38,605 nt of DNA from positions 1 to 38,605 of the forward strand of contig NZ_AZEQ01000020.1 of assembly GCF_001436025.1 (NCBI RefSeq), in the 5' to 3' direction. The notes under the pieces were generated by a model that had not been told where the DNA came from, did no database searches, and saw nothing but the letters and a program-made list of their open reading frames with translations. Made by a program: the position numbers and the translations under genes. Shown here piece after piece: positions 1 to 9,389 of this stretch (its first letter is position 1; each line of letters begins with the position of its first letter). The stretch is from Limosilactobacillus mucosae DSM 13345. GTDB lineage: Bacteria > Bacillota > Bacilli > Lactobacillales > Lactobacillaceae.

Positions 1-156
1 AGAAATGGCAATTTGAAAATGTATAATTATGGCAGTTTAGGATGGCAATTTATGGTTAGTCGCTGATTCTAATCGGTGGTGGCAGGCAGAATTAAGCAGT
101 AACCATGGTACAACATATGTATGAGATGAAGTACAACTATGAAAGGAGACATTTTT

Positions 157-213
157 ATGGTGTCCATTTATACTGCAAGCCAAGCTCGAAAAGATTTTTT
201 CAAATTAATGTAA
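157..213 (+). pseudogene. YefM/Phd-type antitoxin N-terminal stub
   Basis: An 18-codon reading frame, MVSIYTASQARKDFFKLM then TAA, follows a good ribosome site (GAAAGGAG at 141-148). The pattern YTASQAR-K-F-KL is the N-terminal DNA-binding start of Phd/YefM antitoxins, which normally run about 75-95 residues. The stop and the loss of the rest mark it as a remnant. No intact RelE/YoeB-like toxin follows. A second short frame (224-352) may hold scrambled downstream sequence. The family call rests on the first residues only. Confidence 0.4.
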
Positions 214-223
214 AGGTAAAGGA

Positions 224-352
224 ATGACTCTAATGCGAATAGAAGATATTAATATTACTCAAGAAAGTGTTGAAGAATTTTTTGATGAAATTGATGTTGA
301 CACTTTGGCAAAAAGTATTGAAGTTTCGTTAGCGTCTCATTCTCAAAATTAG
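224..352 (+). CDS. Small acidic hypothetical ORF, possibly remnant
   Basis: A 42-codon frame beginning MTLMRIEDINITQES, acidic in the middle (EEFFDEIDVD) and ending before a TAG. A purine-rich AAAGGTAAAGG stretch at 213-222 lies just upstream, very close to the ATG at 224. It sits directly after the truncated antitoxin stub and before the 113-bp repeat. It may be a decayed antitoxin tail in another frame, or not a gene. I do not recognise a family. Confidence 0.2.
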   Translation: MTLMRIEDINITQESVEEFFDEIDVDTLAKSIEVSLASHSQN

Positions 353-353
353 A

Positions 354-466
354 TTTAGCGGTGCATCGATTCTGTTTTCGGTGCAAAATCAGCTCAAATT
401 GCACCGAAAAATAAATTACAGACTAAAAACCGGATCGCAGCCTGAACAGCGATCCGGTTTATATTT
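354..466. repeat. 113-bp direct repeat, copy 1
   Basis: This segment matches 4230-4342 with no gaps and 7 mismatches (106/113); 361-434 is identical over 74 bases. It contains a perfect 12-bp inverted repeat, TTTTCGGTGCAA (375-386) with TTGCACCGAAAA (399-410), and a second hairpin with AAACCGGATCGC arms. It runs to within a base or two of the SNF2 gene stop. Copy 1 keeps the perfect second hairpin; copy 2 has lost part of it. Confidence 0.9.
422..461 (-). terminator. Intrinsic terminator of the SNF2 gene
   Basis: Read on the minus strand, arms AAACCGGATCGC and GCGATCCGGTTT enclose a 10-base loop and are followed by a short T-run (TTTTTAG). It lies immediately after the helicase stop codon, as expected for its terminator. 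The hairpin is perfect here and imperfect in the copy at 4300-4337. Confidence 0.75.
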
Positions 467-3400
467 AGGCCAAGATTTTGACCAGGTCTTGTTTGGTAAG
501 TCTTGAGTTGGCAACTTGGGAGCCCGATAGCAGATCTTGAGCCAATTGTCGTTTTTGTTCCTGCATGGCCAGAATCTTTTCTTCAATCGTTCCCTTGGCA
601 ATCAGACGGTAGACCGAAACCACGTGTTTTTGTCCCATGCGATGAGCACGGCCGATTGCCTGTTCTTCAGCCGCGGCGTTCCACCAAGGATCAAAGAACA
701 GTACGGTATCGGCACTGGTCAGGTTCAAACCGGTCCCGCCAGCTTTCAGTGAGATCAAAAAGACTTTGACGTCATCGTTTGCGTTAAAGTCGTTGACCCG
801 TTTTAAGCGCTCGGCTTTTGGCGTCTGGCCAATGATTTCATAGGTCGGGATGCCTTTTTTCTGTAGTCGTTCTTTAATCAGGGCCAGCATGGAGGTGAAC
901 TGAGAAAAGATCAGCAGCTTGTGATCTTCTTCTAAGGCATTTTCGACAAACTCCACGCAGGTATCCAGCTTAGCCGCGGACCCCTTGAAGTCTTCGTAGG
1001 CTGTCTGTGGCGCGCAGCAGATCTGGCGGATGCGGGCGAACTCAGCCAAAATCTCCAGCTTGGTGTTTTTGAATTCGGCTTCGTCAGTATTATTCAGCCG
1101 ATCCTTTAGGCGAGCCACATGCGCGTTGTATAGATCTTGCTGAGCCTTACTCATCCCCACAAAATAGGTTTCTTCCATTTTATCGGGGATTTCTTTGAGC
1201 ACCTGCTTTTTGGTTCGCCGCAGAATAAATGGCGCGGTCATTTCCTGCAGCTGCGTAAGGGCCGCTTGATCACCCGCCTGGATTGGATTGACAAAGCGCT
1301 TGCCGAACTGGCGATGATTGAACAGGTATCCCGGCATGATAAAGTCAAAGATGCTCCATAATTCGTCCAAACGGTTTTCAATCGGCGTTCCAGTCAAAGC
1401 AAACCGATGCTGAGCCGCGGCTGCTTTAACGGCTTTGGCGACGGCCGTGGAATGGTTCTTGATCGCCTGGGCCTCATCAATGATTTCAAATGAGAAGGTC
1501 TGGTCAGCGTAAAGCTCAATGTCGCGCTTGAGCAGATCATAGGAGGTCAGCACGACTTCATGATCATCAGCCTGGGCAATGAGCTTGCGCCGCTGAGCCT
1601 TGGTGCCGATGATCGTCGTGAGTTTGGTCTGTGGTGCGAATTTCTTAAACTCGGCTTCCCAGTTCAGTACCAATGAAGCCGGCGCGATGATCAAGGCTGG
1701 CTGCTTAGTTGGCATGGATCTTAGCATGGCAATGATCTGCAGGGTTTTCCCCAGTCCCATCTCATCGGCCAGAATCCCGCCAAACTGATAATGAGCCAGC
1801 TTCATCAGCCAAGCCGTCCCTTTTTTCTGGTAGTCGCGCAGCGTTGAAGCCAGGTCGTCAGGCAGATCAAACGGCTGCTGGTCATCACGATCAAAGTTTT
1901 CGATCAGTTCGCTCAAACGACCATTGCGGCGGTAGTCAAGTTCGTGTTGCTTTTGCAGCATGGTATCAAGGTAGACGGCACGGTAGCCGGGCAGCTGAAT
2001 TTTTCCTTTAGCCAGCTGGGTTGGCGTCAGCTCCAGCCCAGCAACCAATTTTTCAATCTGAGCCAGCTGCTGCGCTTTTTTCGTCAGATCAAGAATCGTG
2101 CCATCATCGAGCTCAGCATATGATTGGTTTTCATGATAGCTTTGCAGGATTTTCACGGCTTGTTTGGCATTCAATCCCTCGCCAACGAATTCCAGGTTCA
2201 GCAGGTCGTTTTCAAAAGCGGCCTCAATACTGAAATTAGGTGCCGGCATGACCTTGAGTCGGCGGAAGGCAGCCGATCCTTCAACGTGGCCAAGTTGCTT
2301 GAGAGCGGGGATGACTTCTTGAAGCAGATGATAGGTATTGGCAGGGGTGCGCTCTAGGACATAGGTATTTTCATAATTTTCATTATCCAGCAGAGTTCCC
2401 GGATCAAGCTCGCTAAGCTGTTCAAGGATGCGTGTTTCAGCGGGGACGTCTTGAAATAAGCCGCGATCCATCATTTCCCCTTCAAATCGTCCTCTTAAAG
2501 GCAGCGTGAACTTGCCATATTTTACAAACGCCTTTAAAAGCAGTTCATGGCTGGTGGCATTAAAGCGAAAAATAAATTCAGGCCGCGGCAAGATCTTGCT
2601 GCGCACCAGTTCTTCGTCTTGGAAGTCCACGTTGGCGTTTTGCTTAAGATCCGGTAAGATGTCGTTCATGAAGACCGGCACGCGGACACGGCCAATCGTA
2701 AATGGCTCGCCTGGCTTGTCGAGTTCATTGACCAGTTCATTGGTGATGCTGCTGGTCGGGGTAAGCTTAATGAATTCATCGTCCGCAATCTCATATTCAG
2801 CTTCAAAACCATGTGCATGCGGTACGGTTCGGAAATCATCAGTCTTTGGATGGGTGATGTTGATGCCTTCCAGCTGCTGCTTGTCAAAGGATGTCTTAAT
2901 GATCAGGTTAGGCTTGCTCAGCGGTTCAACGGTCGCCTGCAGAATCGTCTTATCACCATTGATGGTTGCCGGAATGCCGTTGTTTTCCTGTGCGTAATGA
3001 TACAGCACGTCGGCAATGCGGCCATTAATTGGAATGTCTTTGGTTTCAACGCCATAACCCGTGTCAGAATTCAACAGCGCTTCATAGCCAAAAGCGGTAT
3101 AAAACTCATTCAATAGTTTGAGTGAGGGGGCATCAAATTGATCCGTGGCAAAATTGATCGTCAGTTTAGCCCCGAGCTTTAAGCTTTCCTTGTGATTCCA
3201 GGCCGCTAAGAAGCGTGGAAATGAAGTGATCTTATACTTAAAGCTATCGGGCAGTCCCACCCGCAGATCGCAACTGTCCCAGTAGTCTTGGATAACGATA
3301 TTCGGGATAATCTGCAGCTGGCGTGATGTTCAAGCGGCCGATTGCTAAGCAGATGCTGATCAACGAATTGAATAAAGTTTTCGGCCGAGACACTGGTTGC

Positions 3401-4111
3401 GTCGTTGATGTTAATGATGGTGACGAATTCAATGAAGGCATCAATCAGCGTGATCTTATGAGAGCAGATTCGATCGCGGTGAGCTGGATTGGTACACTGC
3501 AGGGTAAGCAGCTTGTTTTTGGTACATGTGAGCGAACCGATTGCTTTTTTGCCCGGCTTGAATGAGAAATGAAAGGATCGTTTAAAAGCCGCTTCTGGTT
3601 CGCGGTCGGCAGCAGAAAAGCTGTACATTGGCTGCAGATCAGAGTAGTCAAAGACATCATCATATGGTAGATCAGGCGTGCTCAGCCACTTGGCCATTGG
3701 CATTTCCAAATCACCGAGGATGGCGCGAATGTCAAAATAGAATTGGCCGTTAGCACAGCGAGCATTGTAGACTTTATCCAGATACTCCTGCCAGAGAATT
3801 TGATCATCCGACTGATGAGACTTGGGCCGATTAGCCTGATTTTCGTATTCATACAGGACCGCGGCTTCATGCTTGCAGTAATTGCCTTTTTTAGCAAAAG
3901 GACAGCTGCATTTCATGTTCCATTGCCCGCTGGCGAGATCGTGGGTAATGGAAACACGGTAAGCCTTGCTGCCGATTACTTTCGCATTGATGAGCAGCAC
4001 GTTGTCATCGTTTTTTGAAATATGAAATGATTTGACACAGTCATTAGCAACGTAATCACGGCCGCGCTTTAGAATGGTCGCGTTGAAGTAGGAACGCCAT
4101 TTTTCGTTCAT
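465..4111 (-). pseudogene. SWIM-SNF2 family helicase, frameshifted
   Basis: A Swi2/Snf2-type ATPase split over two frames. The N-terminal part (4111 down to about 3325, start ATG with GGAG) has a SWIM zinc finger C68-x-C70-x8-C79-x-H81. The C-terminal part (about 3320 to 465) has Walker A in LADEMGLGKT, the DEAQ box, LTGTPIENR, and the helicase C motifs GGTGLNLTSAD and QAIGRAHRMGQ. Joined, it would be about 1,210 residues, normal for SWIM-SNF2 proteins. One base appears missing around 3305-3330: in the downstream frame the protein-like sequence LQIIPNIVIQDYWD precedes the GTG at 3260, and a TGA lies at 3332-3330. Both halves keep all motifs, so the shift is recent or a sequencing error. Such proteins are chromatin-remodelling-like DNA translocases; the bacterial role is poorly defined. 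It stands alone between two copies of a repeat. Confidence 0.85.
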
Positions 4112-4136
4112 GGAAAGCTCCTTTATATAGTAGAAA

Positions 4137-4164
4137 TTAATACGAATGTGGCAAAGACTGCCAA
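4137..4164 (-). promoter_or_regulatory. Promoter of the SNF2 gene
   Basis: On the minus strand TTGGCA (4164-4159) is followed after 16 bases by TATTAA (4142-4137), about 25 bases before the helicase ATG at 4111. A small hairpin (TTGGCA / TGCCA) overlaps the -35. This is a motif match by eye. Confidence 0.45.
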
Positions 4165-4229
4165 CGATATGTCTTGATTTTAGCGCAAGGCTAAGCGAGT
4201 GTCATCCGTAAAACCAAGGATAATCAAAA

Positions 4230-4342
4230 TTTAGCAGTGCATCGATTCTGTTTTCGGTGCAAAATCAGCTCAAATTGCACCGAAAAATAAATTACAGACT
4301 AAAAACCGGAGCGCGGCCTGGAATACGATCCGGTTTATATTT
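4230..4342. repeat. 113-bp direct repeat, copy 2
   Basis: Same orientation as 354-466, offset by exactly 3,876 bases, 106/113 identical. The mismatches cluster in the second hairpin (4311-4325), which is therefore weakened, while the 12-bp inverted repeat TTTTCGGTGCAA/TTGCACCGAAAA is intact. In copy 1 this sequence is the 3' end and terminator of the helicase gene. Here it lies upstream of that gene and beside a short ATPase-like stub, which suggests duplication of a terminator block or insertion of the helicase segment. Confidence 0.9.
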
Positions 4343-4377
4343 TGGGCGATGGTCAGTTGTTTTAGGAGCGTTGTCAA

Positions 4378-4434
4378 TTAAGTGTCAATTAAGATTTTAG
4401 GAACATCACCAAAAGTAGGATTAAATGGATTCAT
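4378..4434 (-). pseudogene. Stub resembling AAA ATPase N-terminus
   Basis: On the minus strand a purine-rich leader (AAAGAGAGAAG) precedes ATG and the frame MNPFNPTFGDVPKILIDT, then TAA. The MNPF-PTFG-P start is typical of AAA/ORC-like ATP-binding proteins of Bacillota, which are about 350-450 residues. Only 18 codons remain. The stop falls in a tandem duplication of TGTCAATTAAG (about 4372-4393), which may be the deletion scar. The family call is tentative. Confidence 0.35.
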
Positions 4435-4499
4435 AATTGCTTCTCTCTTTTAAACTCTTTTAAACTTGGCTGCAAATGGCAATCACCAAGCGAAATATT

Positions 4500-4533
4500 T
4501 TGGATTGATATTGGTTAATAATATATAATATCA
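4500..4533 (+). promoter_or_regulatory. Promoter with overlapping palindrome for the toxin-antitoxin operon
   Basis: A consensus -10 TATAAT lies at 4524-4529, with a weak -35 such as TTGGAT at 4500-4505 (18-base spacing). An inverted repeat, TGATATT (4506-4512) and AATATCA (4527-4533), spans the spacer and the -10. Ribbon-helix-helix antitoxins usually bind such palindromes, so this is a candidate operator for the product of 4564-4818. The operator role is inference. Confidence 0.5.
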
Positions 4534-4563
4534 GTATAACAAAAGCATTAAAAAGAGGTCTTA

Positions 4564-4818
4564 ATGATGGCAACCGTATCTATGAATTTTAAAACCGACG
4601 CCGAAAGCAAAAAGCAGTTTGATGAAGTTGCTCAGAAATTGGGACTGTCTTCGTCGGCACTGCTGAATATCTTCGTTAAGCGGGTCGCCAAGGAAAAAGC
4701 CATCCCGTTTCGCGTTGCAGTCGTTTCAGAAAAAGACGATGACCAAGTTGAGATTCCGCGGGCCGTAATGGAAGAAATCGCCGCTTATTATGTCAATAAG
4801 AAAACTGACGGAGAATAG
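4564..4818 (+). CDS. RelB/DinJ family ribbon-helix-helix antitoxin-like protein
   Basis: An 84-residue protein. Its N-terminus (TVSMNFKTDAESKKQFDEVA, then KLGLSSSALLNIFVKRV) is the beta-strand plus two-helix ribbon-helix-helix fold of RelB/DinJ antitoxins, which bind operator DNA as dimers. The C-terminus (IPFRVAVV, then IPRAVMEEIAAYY) resembles the DinJ tail that usually wraps a YafQ/RelE toxin. ATG at 4564 or 4567 are both possible after AGAGG at 4554-4558. No RelE/YafQ toxin follows; five bases downstream starts a RelA/SpoT-fold gene. It may act as repressor of this operon, as accessory antitoxin, or be a relic joined to a new toxin. The family call is firm; the role here is inferred. Confidence 0.85.
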   Translation: MMATVSMNFKTDAESKKQFDEVAQKLGLSSSALLNIFVKRVAKEKAIPFRVAVVSEKDDDQVEIPRAVMEEIAAYYVNKKTDGE

Positions 4819-4823
4819 CTGAG

Positions 4824-5426
4824 ATGGATGTGATATCAGTAATTGATGAATTGATCGATGATATCTATTCATTGCATAACGAATTCGAAGGCGAGTACCT
4901 ACAAGAGCGCAACTTGGCTTTCAATCTGAAAAAAGTAGGCTTTACCGAGATCAAGGATAATGCCGAGTTCCATCAAATGATTGATTTTGAGTTGAGTCAG
5001 CTTCAGACCTTTATGTTTATAAATGCTTATCGATTAGCGTATAATTCTGAAGAAGCAACAATCCGACATCGTTTAAAGAACATTGACACGATTGATAAAA
5101 AGATCGCCTACTATGCGCATAAAGAAAAAAGTATGAATAAGATTCCCTTACTAAAAGGGCTTAATGACTTTTTGGGTGTACGAATTATTGGTAACAATGT
5201 TAATGATGATCTGGCAGAAATTATTGCGCTGTTAGATCAGAAAAAATCAAATAAGATTATCTCACGTTATTATCACCGTGATGATGGCAAATATCATGCG
5301 CTCCACTGTTATTTTAAAAAAGATAATTTCGCTTTTCCCTGGGAGCTGCAAATATGGGATGAACTTGATAAACAGGCAAACTTTGCAGATCATGATCGGC
5401 ATGAAGAAGAAAAGAACTTTAGATAG
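4824..5426 (+). CDS. RelA/SpoT-fold nucleotidyltransferase, probable toxSAS toxin
   Basis: A 200-residue protein with the synthetase core of alarmone enzymes and no hydrolase domain. Visible elements are a basic nucleotide-binding segment R81-x-R-x-K85 with T89 and K92/K93, then LNDFLGVRII with D115 and R120 (RelA: D-x-x-G-x-R), the guanine-loop tyrosine Y157 in GKYHALH, and catalytic E174 in WELQIWD (RelA: E-V-Q-I-R). Toxic small alarmone synthetases (FaRel, PhRel, CapRel groups) either make (pp)pApp or pyrophosphorylate the tRNA 3' CCA end and stop translation. The weak ribosome site (GGAG at 4810-4813, 10 bases from ATG), compared with the strong one of the next gene, fits a toxin made in smaller amount. 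Placement between RelB-like and Panacea genes supports the call. Chemistry cannot be told from sequence alone. Confidence 0.75.
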   Translation: MDVISVIDELIDDIYSLHNEFEGEYLQERNLAFNLKKVGFTEIKDNAEFHQMIDFELSQLQTFMFINAYRLAYNSEEATIRHRLKNIDTIDKKIAYYAHKEKSMNKIPLLKGLNDFLGVRIIGNNVNDDLAEIIALLDQKKSNKIISRYYHRDDGKYHALHCYFKKDNFAFPWELQIWDELDKQANFADHDRHEEEKNFR

Positions 5427-5438
5427 GAGGTTAGGTAG

Positions 5439-6152
5439 ATGTATCAATTAGTGATGCTGGCGAAAATTTCATCCAAGCAGTACGCCTACTGTTTTTCAAC
5501 TGAAAATCGCCAAGAATATATTGATTTTAGTCAAAGAATGGCAAAAGAAATCCCATCTGAGTTGTTTTCATACTTCTCAACCCATTTTTTCAACGGCAAG
5601 ACTAAAACATTCAAAGATATTCAAAAAATGGATCCCTATTTCCGCGATGTCAGACAAGTCATGGACTATCATGATTTCTTAAAAGAGCTGCAGGGCGATA
5701 TCGAATTTGATGCCATTGACGTTGCCAGCTACCTGCAGCGGCGGTATGCCTTTCCATCATTCGTTCTGCAAAAAACGCTGTACTTTGTCTATGCCGAGCT
5801 GCTGACTGAATATGGCCGCCCGATCTTCAAAGCCGAATTTGAGGCCTACAACAGAGGTCCAGTTGAGCGATCGGTATACCGCGACAACAAATATATCGAT
5901 AAGCTGGCTGACAACTATGACTTCATGCCAAAGGTCGTCGCGCTTGATGATGCCCAACACATTATTGACGTCATTAACGAAACGGCGCAAAAATACGGTC
6001 AATACTATCAGCAGCATGATGCCTGGAACCACGAGGCAGACAATCTGACGCATCGGCCGGGAACACCTTGGAGCATCGCGCATGCAAAAGGGCAAAACAC
6101 TTTGTTGAGCGATGATGATATTTTGAAGTACCACGCGCTGGAAAGACTGTAA
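5439..6152 (+). CDS. Panacea (DUF4065) domain protein, probable antitoxin
   Basis: A 237-residue protein with a Panacea/SocA/GepA-like domain at about 91-230: VASYLQRRYAFP, LQKTLYFVYAELL (110-122), then FEAYNRGPVERSVY (134-147), the characteristic G-P-V turn. The N-terminal 90 residues are an extension I do not recognise; in Panacea antitoxins such extensions accompany partner choice. Panacea proteins are known to neutralise toxSAS and other toxins by direct contact. The gene starts 12 bases after the toxin stop, with an excellent AGGAGG (5425-5430) that overlaps that stop, so it should be well translated and coupled. It ends at an intrinsic terminator, closing the operon. Confidence 0.8.
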   Translation: MYQLVMLAKISSKQYAYCFSTENRQEYIDFSQRMAKEIPSELFSYFSTHFFNGKTKTFKDIQKMDPYFRDVRQVMDYHDFLKELQGDIEFDAIDVASYLQRRYAFPSFVLQKTLYFVYAELLTEYGRPIFKAEFEAYNRGPVERSVYRDNKYIDKLADNYDFMPKVVALDDAQHIIDVINETAQKYGQYYQQHDAWNHEADNLTHRPGTPWSIAHAKGQNTLLSDDDILKYHALERL

Positions 6153-6165
6153 TTTAAACATTTCT

Positions 6166-6195
6166 AAAGCCCGCGTCTGATGCGAGCTTTTTTCT
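6166..6195 (+). terminator. Intrinsic terminator of the toxin-antitoxin operon
   Basis: AAAGCccGCG and GCGaGCTTT arms with a TCTGAT loop, followed by a T-rich run (TTTTTTC). It starts 13 bases after the Panacea gene stop and precedes a TATAAT at 6207-6212 that may serve the following response regulator. Confidence 0.75.
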
Positions 6196-6251
6196 TTTAG
6201 GCTCGTTATAATAAAAGAAGCTAAATTACGAAAAAATGAGGAGTACGGCTT

Positions 6252-6941
6252 ATGAAAATTTTGATTGTTGATGACGATAAAGACATCGTTCAATTATTAG
6301 AAATCTATGTCCGCAATGAAGGATATGAGCCAATCACGGCCTACAACGGCAAAGAAGCCCTAACCAAATTAAACACCAACCCAGATATTAGCCTGGTAAT
6401 CCTAGACATCATGATGCCAGAAATGGACGGGATGGAAGTTATCAAGCAGGTGCGCAAGGATTCATCAATTCCAATTTTGGTGGTTTCGGCCAAGACAACG
6501 GACATGGATAAGATTCAAGGCTTGATCACGGGGGCCGATGATTATGTCACCAAGCCTTTCAATCCCCTGGAGGTCATGGCCCGTGTCAAGTCCCTGCTGC
6601 GGCGGAGTAAAGGCGATCTGACCAACGATGAGCCGGATGTCTTGAACGTTGGCCCGTTGGTGATTAACAAGGATTCCCACGAGGTTAAGACGCTCAAGGG
6701 TGATACGATTCAGCTGACGGCGCTGGAATTTGGGATTTTGTACCTGTTGGCCAGTCATCCCAACCGTGTTTTCAGCGCGGACGATATTTTTGAACGGGTT
6801 TGGCAGCAGGAGTCCGTGGTTTCGGCTAAGACGGTCATGGTTCACGTTAGCCACCTGCGCGATAAGATCGAGGCCGCTACCGGTGGTGAAAAGGTCATCG
6901 AAACGGTGTGGGGCGTTGGCTACAAGGTTGAAAGCCACTAG
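6252..6941 (+). CDS. OmpR/PhoB family response regulator
   Basis: A 229-residue two-domain regulator. The receiver has acidic residues D7-D9, phospho-acceptor D52 (VILDIMMPEMDG), T/S switch in VVSAK and K101 in TKPFNPLE. The C-terminal winged helix includes LTALEFGILYLLASHPNRVF, the VSAKTVMVHVSHLRDKIE recognition helix and ETVWGVGYKVE. It would bind DNA when phosphorylated by the kinase encoded from 7051. ATG follows GAGGAG at about 6238-6243, and TATAAT at 6207-6212 is a likely -10. No target signal is readable from the protein. The family is certain; the stimulus is unknown. Confidence 0.93.
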   Translation: MKILIVDDDKDIVQLLEIYVRNEGYEPITAYNGKEALTKLNTNPDISLVILDIMMPEMDGMEVIKQVRKDSSIPILVVSAKTTDMDKIQGLITGADDYVTKPFNPLEVMARVKSLLRRSKGDLTNDEPDVLNVGPLVINKDSHEVKTLKGDTIQLTALEFGILYLLASHPNRVFSADDIFERVWQQESVVSAKTVMVHVSHLRDKIEAATGGEKVIETVWGVGYKVESH

Positions 6942-7050
6942 TTTTGATTTGATAGATGAGGTCCGGCGCTCAGATAAATGGGCATTGGGCCTTTTATCAT
7001 GTTTGGTTGGCAGGCTCGCGGTATTTACGTGGGCGGTTAGGGGGTAAAGT

Positions 7051-8229
<1,179 letters not shown>

Positions 8230-8454
8230 TTAAGTATCTATCAAAGCGTAGCCGGCTGAATCGTTGGGCTGACGTTTGAGCAATGATTTGGGCAGTCGGA
8301 AAATCAGTTTTGCTTAACGATCAGCAAAAACCGAACTAAATCGGGCTATTCTGGTATTCTTTAAAATTTAAATATGTTAGACTGGAATTGCATCGTGTTC
8401 AAAGGAATACGAGATAAAAGATGAAAAACATTTAAATGCTGGGGGATATACTTT

Positions 8455-9387
8455 TTGGCTAAAGCACAGCAAATCAATCCAGAAGGTGCCAGATGGCTGC
8501 AGGTCTTAGGCGTTTCGATGCCGCTTTGCCTGAGTTACGTGCCAATTGGCGTTGCCTGTGGGATTTTGTTACACGCCGCGGGGATGAACTTCCTGCTGAC
8601 GTTTCTTGTTTCGGTGATGGTTTTCTCCGGTGGGGCTCAATTCATCTTGGCTTCGCTGTTGATGCTTGATGCACCCATCTCCTCAATTTTTATGACGCTG
8701 TTTTTCTTGGAACTGCGCTATGCATTGCTGGGATCCAGTCTTTCCAAGTATATGCAAAATGAGTCGCAGCGCTTCGTTTGGCTGTTTTCCGTTTCAATGA
8801 ACGACGAAAACTATGCCGTCAACTATCTGAAATTTGCGACCGACAAAAACTGGACGCCTAAAGATGCCTTGTTGGTAGAGCACTATTCGCTTTTATCATG
8901 GGCGGGGGGCAATATGGTCGGCGGTCTGATCGGCAGTGCCGTGCACATCGATCTGGAAATCGTTGACTTTGCCTTGACGGCGCTGTTCTTGTACATGATC
9001 GTAATGCAGGTGCGCAATCACTTGTCACTGTTGATCAGTCTGGTTTCAGCGGTGCTGGCAGTCATCTTCTTGAGTCTGACCAAGAGTACGCTGGGAATCA
9101 TCATTGCTACTTTGATTGCCTCGTTTATCGGTTTCATGATCGAAAATACGGTTCGTCAACGTTCTGATCATCCCGACGATGCCTGGATCATGCGCAAACT
9201 TTTCCGACCGGCTTCATCGCGTGATACGATCAGCGACCGGCAGGAAAAGGATCGGGAAGCTGAGGTTGAGGCCGAGCTGAAAGCCGAGTTGAAAGAAAAA
9301 CTGCAAAATGATGCCAAAACCGATGAAGCAGCCAGTGATTCGGCAGCGGTCAAGCAGGAGAGCAAGAAATCGAGTGGAGATAAATAG
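8455..9387 (+). CDS. azlC: AzlC family branched-chain amino acid exporter, large subunit
   Basis: A 310-residue integral membrane protein. The first ~240 residues match AzlC, with GARWLQVLGVSMPLCLSYVP at the N-terminus, MVFSGGAQFILASLL, and LELRYALLGSSLSKY in the core. AzlC works with small AzlD to export branched-chain amino acids. The start is TTG at 8455 with GGGGG at 8441-8445. About 60 extra C-terminal residues are hydrophilic and charged (repeated AEL-KAELKEKL), beyond the usual AzlC length of about 230-250; they should face one side of the membrane. Two bases separate its stop from azlD. Confidence 0.9.
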   Translation: MAKAQQINPEGARWLQVLGVSMPLCLSYVPIGVACGILLHAAGMNFLLTFLVSVMVFSGGAQFILASLLMLDAPISSIFMTLFFLELRYALLGSSLSKYMQNESQRFVWLFSVSMNDENYAVNYLKFATDKNWTPKDALLVEHYSLLSWAGGNMVGGLIGSAVHIDLEIVDFALTALFLYMIVMQVRNHLSLLISLVSAVLAVIFLSLTKSTLGIIIATLIASFIGFMIENTVRQRSDHPDDAWIMRKLFRPASSRDTISDRQEKDREAEVEAELKAELKEKLQNDAKTDEAASDSAAVKQESKKSSGDK

Positions 9388-9389
9388 AC

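Noticed and set aside
3323-3565. Plus-strand frames opposite the SNF2 gene
   Set aside because: Shadows of the helicase coding strand with no signals of their own.
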